From Microplitis mediator (Eukaryota; Arthropoda; Insecta; Hymenoptera; Braconidae), in NCBI RefSeq assembly GCF_029852145.1, contig NC_079973.1, positions 7,956,385-8,020,384 on the forward strand: DNA of 64,000 nt, given 5' to 3'. The position numbers and the translations under genes are program-made. Below, piece after piece: positions 59,278 through 64,000 of the stretch. The notes below the pieces were generated by a model, which did not search any database, had not been told where the DNA came from, and was given only the letters and a program-made list of their open reading frames with translations. Numbering within the stretch: position 1 is the stretch's first letter; each line of letters starts with the position of its first letter.

Positions 59278-62200
59278 ATGGCGTCGAAGGCACATGTTAA
59301 TAATACAGTTAATGAACGTCGTTTACGACCAATTTATGGTAAATCTTTAATAATTATTTTATAATTTATCAATATTAAATAATATTTTATTATTTTTATT
59401 TATTTTACCGGTAAAAAAGGTTATGTAATGTAGTCACCCACGATTCGATATTTGAAAAAAAAAAAGAAAATTTTATATATTTTTACTTTTGTAGACTGGC
59501 TTGACAATGGGAACAATAAAAAAGCGCTTCAAGAAGCTGATAAAGTTCTAAAGAAACAACCAGAAAATCAGTGTGCGAGAGTATTAAAAGCTTTGGCTTT
59601 ATTACGATTAGGCAAAGAAGATAAATGTCAGGTTATCATGGATAAAGTACGTTCGGAAGTACCATGTGATGATTCAACACTCCAAGCAATGAGCATTTGT
59701 TATAAAGAAATTCATCAACGTAATTATTTTTTATATTTTTATTTAGTTAATAATTATTTTTATTCCACTGAAGTTCGCCGCCGTCTGATAATTTTTGAAT
59801 TTTTTTAAAAATGACAGATTATAAAAAAAGATTCAAAAAATTGCACCTACAGTTTTTTAAATTTTCTACATGTGCATATTGATTTAATTTTTTTTTTTTT
59901 AATTCAATTGTGGAAAAAAAATTCAAAAGTTGGTAATTGTCTGCAAACTTTAGTATCATTTATTTTAATTAATTTATATAAATGTTTTTTAGCTGATAAA
60001 ATACGAGAAGTTTACGAAGCAGCAGCAAAAGCTGATCCAAATAATGAGGAATTATTGACACATTTATTTATGTCATACGTACGATTAGGAGATTTTAAAA
60101 AACAACAACAAACAGCACTTGCTTTATATAAATTGAAACCGAAAAATCCTTATTACTTTTGGGCTGTTATGAGCGTTGTCATGCAGGCCATACAAGCTGA
60201 GGATGCATTAGCCAAAAATATAATATTACCTCTTGCTGAGAGAATGGTAAAAAAAAAAAAAAACAATTATTTCTTATTAATTTATAATCTATATTGTAAA
60301 GAGAATAGGGAAAATTTTGATCCCGCCATATCTATATGATAGAATTAGTTAATGTTATTGAAACTGCTATCATTAGATAGGTCTTGACTTGAATTTCTGC
60401 CTTTTCATAGTTTAAATTCTTTTTAATTGCCAAGTATTCAGATAAATAGATTTATCTATATCATTCGAATTACGCGAGAAAAAAGACGATCGTATTTATT
60501 TTCTTTAAATAAATTAATACTTTAATTATTCTGTCACTAAATATGACTGAATGTCACTGAATATATTATTTATATCGCGTTAGTTATTCCAAAATGACAG
60601 ATTTTTATGCTCCCTTTTGGTTTTAGAAAGCTTCTCAAAGCCATAAAAGTGTGCAAAGAAAAAAAAGGATTCATTGACACAAAAAATCTTTACTCGCCTA
60701 AAGAAAATTTTTGCATTGTGAATTGAAAACAAAAATTTATTTAGAACTAGAAAAAATTACTTGCTGCAAGGAATTGTTTCTTGACCAAAAAAATATTTTT
60801 TCGCTCCAAGACAATTTTTGTATTTAATTGATAATGCATAAATATTTTTGGTGCAAATTAAAATTTTTTGCGACAAGAAATCCTTTTTTTCTGCGTATTT
60901 TATAAAGTTAGTAGTGATATTTGGGCAGTCACGTAGTGACTGCAGGCTGCTCGTATTAATAAATGAACTTATATAAATTTATTAATATACTAGGTTTTAA
61001 AGTTAGTCAATGAAGGTAAATTAGAAGCTGAACAAGAAGTTCAGCTTTACATTATGATACTAGAACTTCAAGGAAAAAATGAACAAGTTCTAGAGGTTTT
61101 ATCTGGACCATTAGCTGCTCGACTCTCTGGTGTACCACAACGTAAAGCTGCTCTACTATTACAATTACAACGATACGAAGAAGCGACAACAGCTTTTAAA
61201 GAATTAATAAATGAAGAGTAATTATTTAAATTCAATTTATATTATGACAGAAAAAAAAAATGGAAAGAGAAAAAACATTAAAAATTTAAACAAAATAATT
61301 ATATTTACAGTAATGATAACTGGTCACATTATTTAAGTTATTTGACTGCAGCATTAGAGCATCAGCAACCCAGTGAATGTTTAGAATTTTTAGATAGTAT
61401 AGCAGAGACTTGTGGAAAAAAAGCCCGAGCTCCACATTTAGCACGTTTTGAATTATTGAAACGTGTTGGATCAAGTAATGTTGCTTTACGTGCTATTATG
61501 GAACCTGTTAAATTGATGCGATTGTACTTTGAACAATTTGGTAACAAAGGCTGTACAGTTGGGGATTTGAGATTATATTTAAATTTATTAACTTTTGAAG
61601 AACAATCTCAGCTACTTGAAAGTGTAAGTTACAATAAAACTTTTTAAAACAATATCAGATTCAATTTTTATTTTATTGGGACACAAGTTTTTTTATGATA
61701 AAATTTTTTAATTATTTTTCATTATAAAAAAATTAAATTAAATTGAAACAAGAGTAAAGTTATAACTAATATAAAATAAATAAATAAAGAAAATCTGATA
61801 TAATAAAGCAAAAATATATAAATTGATTAATTTATATGGCATTAGTTTTTAAAAATTTATAATTGATATTTAGATAAATGAAGATATTGGGATTGCTGAA
61901 GATTCATCAGCAACAAAAACAGATCAAATGTTAAGACATATTCATTATGAACAATTACGTCGTGCTTGTGGTATGCATCATTCACCCATTTTGGACATAG
62001 AAAAACGTCAAAAATTAGTTAACCGTTTACGTGATCTCTATGAAAAGGGTAATGAATTATGTAAAAATGATGAAAGATTACCAACTGATTTTGCTCCATT
62101 TGATTCTTATGCTGTTCTTGCTGCACATTTATTATTACAAATGTGGTATGAATCCTATGAAGCTTCCCATCTTTACAAGTAAGTATTAATATTATGTATT

Positions 62201-64000
62201 TTCATTAATTATATAAGGTGAAAAACCTATTACCCTATCACTTCATGTATTTGTATATCTGTGTTTAGTCAAATTTAATAAATATATATATATATATATA
62301 TACAAATACATGAGTGATCGGGTACTGGGTCTGGTAACACGACTTTATCTCTCTGGACAAAATCTCCCTACGACAAAATCTCTTCAGGATAAAATTTCTA
62401 AAATTATTTTTATCAGCCCAATCCCTGATGGCCATACGATCACTTAAAAAATTTGACGTTCAGTGATTGACTTCACAGTAAGTTTACGTCAAGTTCTTGC
62501 AATTGATGATGCCAAATTTGGGCTGGGAATTTCCCATGATTTCATACACGTATGTGTAACACATTCTATTTATTTATGATATACACATAAAATGTGAAAT
62601 AAAACCTGAATACGATTCCAGTTGTAAGTGTAGAAATCATTATAATTACATAGATTATTATAAGATCTCGTTTATAGAGATCATGTTCAACAGATTTTGT
62701 CCTGGAGAGATTTTGTCGAGATTTCGTCTGGAGAGATATCATGGTGGAACCACTGGGTCTCTTATCTTACCGTGTTAAAACACTGGTTGAAAAAGCGTTA
62801 ACCATTATAAACTTCAAAACCTTACACAACGACAATTTTTTAAAAATATTTTAAAGTTTTTAAAAATACAAAAAAGTAAACAATAATTTGTTTGATACTA
62901 TTAGAAAAAACGCTCTCGAAAAACTTTAAAAACGTTCAGAAATCAGCTTTTTCTGTACCTACTATGGACGGAAGAAAAAATGATAGACTTGATTGCTTTT
63001 AATAAAAAGTCAAAAAACGATTACAAGACAACAAAAAAATGTTTTCTTTTTTGTAATTTCAAAATTTTAAAAAATGTTGGTAATTGTGCGACGTTTTGAA
63101 GTTTCAAACGAATCGTTTATTTGAGAAACCCCATAAGTCAAGAAAACAAAATTTTTCTGGAAACACAAAAAACATTTTTTTGGAAAAACTTGACATTAGA
63201 ATAATAAATAAATAATTGAATACTATAATGTTAGCGTCTCTGAAAAAGATTCCAACAAGAAAAATTTAATTTTTTAACTGAAACTACTTAAAAAAATTAT
63301 TTAAAGTCGATTGACTTATGGGGTTTCTCAACCAAACGGAAAAAAAAGTTATAAAATCATTGTTTTTTCAAATGTTTCCACGCAAATCATTTATTACACT
63401 GATAAAATGAAGTATTAAATATGTATTTAAACTCTGAAACTCAAGAATTACAAAAAATTATAATTAATTTAAACATTTTAATTAGTCATATAACAGTCAA
63501 CAATAAAACAACATTTGAAATTAATTTCCCAAAAAAGCGCGAATTTTAAATAAAAAATAAAAAAATTATTTATGTAAAACTAAAACTGCATCTGTTTATT
63601 TGAGTCATTGACTTATGGAGTTTCTCAATTAAATGAAATTGCTGTCACCCCATTAATTTCTTTTTAAACGCCGATTTGATGCATATTTTGATTGATTTCT
63701 ATGGAGGGATATCCAAAGAACCCAAAAATGCAAAAAACCCAATTTCGTAAAAAACATGACTCATGGGGTTTCTCAAATAAACGATTCAAATGATCAACAA
63801 TTTTTCAACCTCTTTTTAAACGATTTTACTTTACACTGTATATTAAAAATATATAATAATTATTATTTCAGAGCAATGGCTTTGTTGGAACGAGCTTTGT
63901 CAATAAGTGTAGCTAATTTTCATTTGAAAATAGTTTTAATACGAGTTTATTTAGAAGCTGGTTTAATAGGTGCTGCAGATCATGTTTTTTCTTTACTAGA
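59278..64000 (+). CDS. Naa25: N-alpha-acetyltransferase 25, NatB auxiliary subunit (psidin), 5' part
   Basis: Ribosome-linked TPR scaffold that pairs with Naa20 to acetylate proteins beginning Met-Asp/Glu/Asn/Gln; the Drosophila orthologue, psidin, also affects actin. Exons: 59278-59338, 59495-59719, 59993-60246, 60994-61217, 61311-61623, 61874-62178, 63872 to beyond the window; phases agree. Start MASKAHVNNTVNERRLRPIY, then TPR-like helices (DWLDNGNNKKALQEADKVLK, CARVLKALALLRLGKEDKCQ, KLKPKNPYYFWAVMSVVMQA), RLSGVPQRKAALLLQLQRYE, NWSHYLSYLTAALEH, FGNKGCTVGDLRLYLNLL, DFAPFDSYAVLAAHLLLQMW and ALLERALSISVANFHLKIVL. About 500 residues are visible of the usual ~950. Introns 2, 3 and 6 carry transposons. 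Confidence 0.94.
59762..59959. mobile_element. hAT-like 200-bp MITE, copy D
   Basis: ATTCCACTGAAGTTCGCC to CAAACTTTAGTATCAT; flanked by TTATTTTT and TTATTTTA (8 bp, one mismatch). Naa25 intron 2; interior very close to copy B (GCCGTCTGATAATTTTTGAA). Confidence 0.8.
60288..60954 (+). mobile_element. Helentron-like element, copy 5
   Basis: TCTATATTGTAAAGAGAATA to CAGGCTGCTCGT with a perfect CAGTCAC-GTA-GTGACTG terminal hairpin. It makes up most of Naa25 intron 3 (60247-60993). Confidence 0.8.
62216..62775. mobile_element. AAGGTGAAAAACC element with a nested repeat, Naa25 intron 6
   Basis: AAGGTGAAAAACCTATTACC at the left and CACTGGGTCTCTTATCTTAC at the right relate it to the AAGGTAAAAG family. 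Inside is a second inverted repeat (62348-62738) made of GACAAAATCTC phrases and their complement, plus a (TA)n tract near 62281-62302. Confidence 0.55.
63111..63792. mobile_element. MITE with AATCGTTTATTTGAGAAACC ends
   Basis: AATCGTTTATTTGAGAAACC CCATAAGTC at the left is mirrored by GACTCATGGGGTTTCTCAAA TAAACGATT at the right. Internal copies of GACTTATGGGGTTTCTCAA occur at about 63313 and 63609. The first 415 bp match 2855-3268 in inverted orientation. Naa25 intron 6. Confidence 0.75.

Noticed and set aside
1..64000. Integrated virus or polydnavirus segment
   Set aside because: No capsid, polymerase, integrase or virulence-type genes are seen; all recognisable coding sequence is ordinary insect genes or transposon remnants.

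Overview
This 64-kb window is very AT-rich eukaryotic nuclear DNA from an insect. Short GT-AG exons, insect-type housekeeping genes and a heavy load of small DNA transposons point to a hymenopteran, perhaps a parasitoid wasp. The order is an inference; no species marker is present. There is no prokaryotic, plasmid or CRISPR content.

Seven protein-coding genes can be assembled exon by exon with consistent splice phases. (1) The 3' half of dynamin (shi), + strand, 77-14865, runs from the PH domain through the GED and proline-rich tail and has several possible C-termini. (2) A 1-acylglycerol-3-phosphate acyltransferase (Agpat), - strand, 17170-19830, 273 aa. (3) Alsin (Als2), + strand, 25879-39738, 13 exons, 1516 aa, with RCC1, DH/PH-like, MORN and VPS9 regions. 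(4) eIF4A, - strand, 42507-46350, 6 exons, 423 aa, with a GC-AG first intron. (5) An unrecognised two-pass membrane protein with a furin-like site, - strand, 49467-51958, 482 aa. (6) Ascc1 (KH plus 2H phosphoesterase fold), - strand, 54370-58783, 353 aa. (7) The 5' part of Naa25/psidin (NatB auxiliary subunit), + strand, 59278 to the window end, arranged head-to-head with Ascc1.

The genes are unrelated in pathway: membrane fission and endosome traffic (dynamin, alsin), lipid synthesis (Agpat), translation and N-terminal acetylation (eIF4A, Naa25), and RNA/repair cofactor work (Ascc1). They do not form a functional cluster.

Most remaining sequence is repeats, largely inside introns. There are five copies of a ~0.7-kb Helentron-like element; several long fold-back elements with arms up to ~0.5 kb that share a conserved sub-terminal motif; an approximately 200-bp hAT-like MITE family with visible 8-9 bp target duplications; TTAA-flanked MITEs; a 5S-rRNA-derived SINE with a 14-bp target duplication; a broken non-LTR reverse transcriptase; and elements with internal tandem arrays. 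Notable points are a Russian-doll stack of about five inverted repeats in a dynamin intron, a fold-back in an Als2 intron where only one arm carries a 129-bp GT...AG insert, a stray copy of Als2 exon 6 inside an eIF4A intron, and two TTAA elements that interleave rather than nest.

All calls come from reading the sequence; no database search was possible. Exon boundaries were chosen by splice consensus, reading phase and remembered family conservation.
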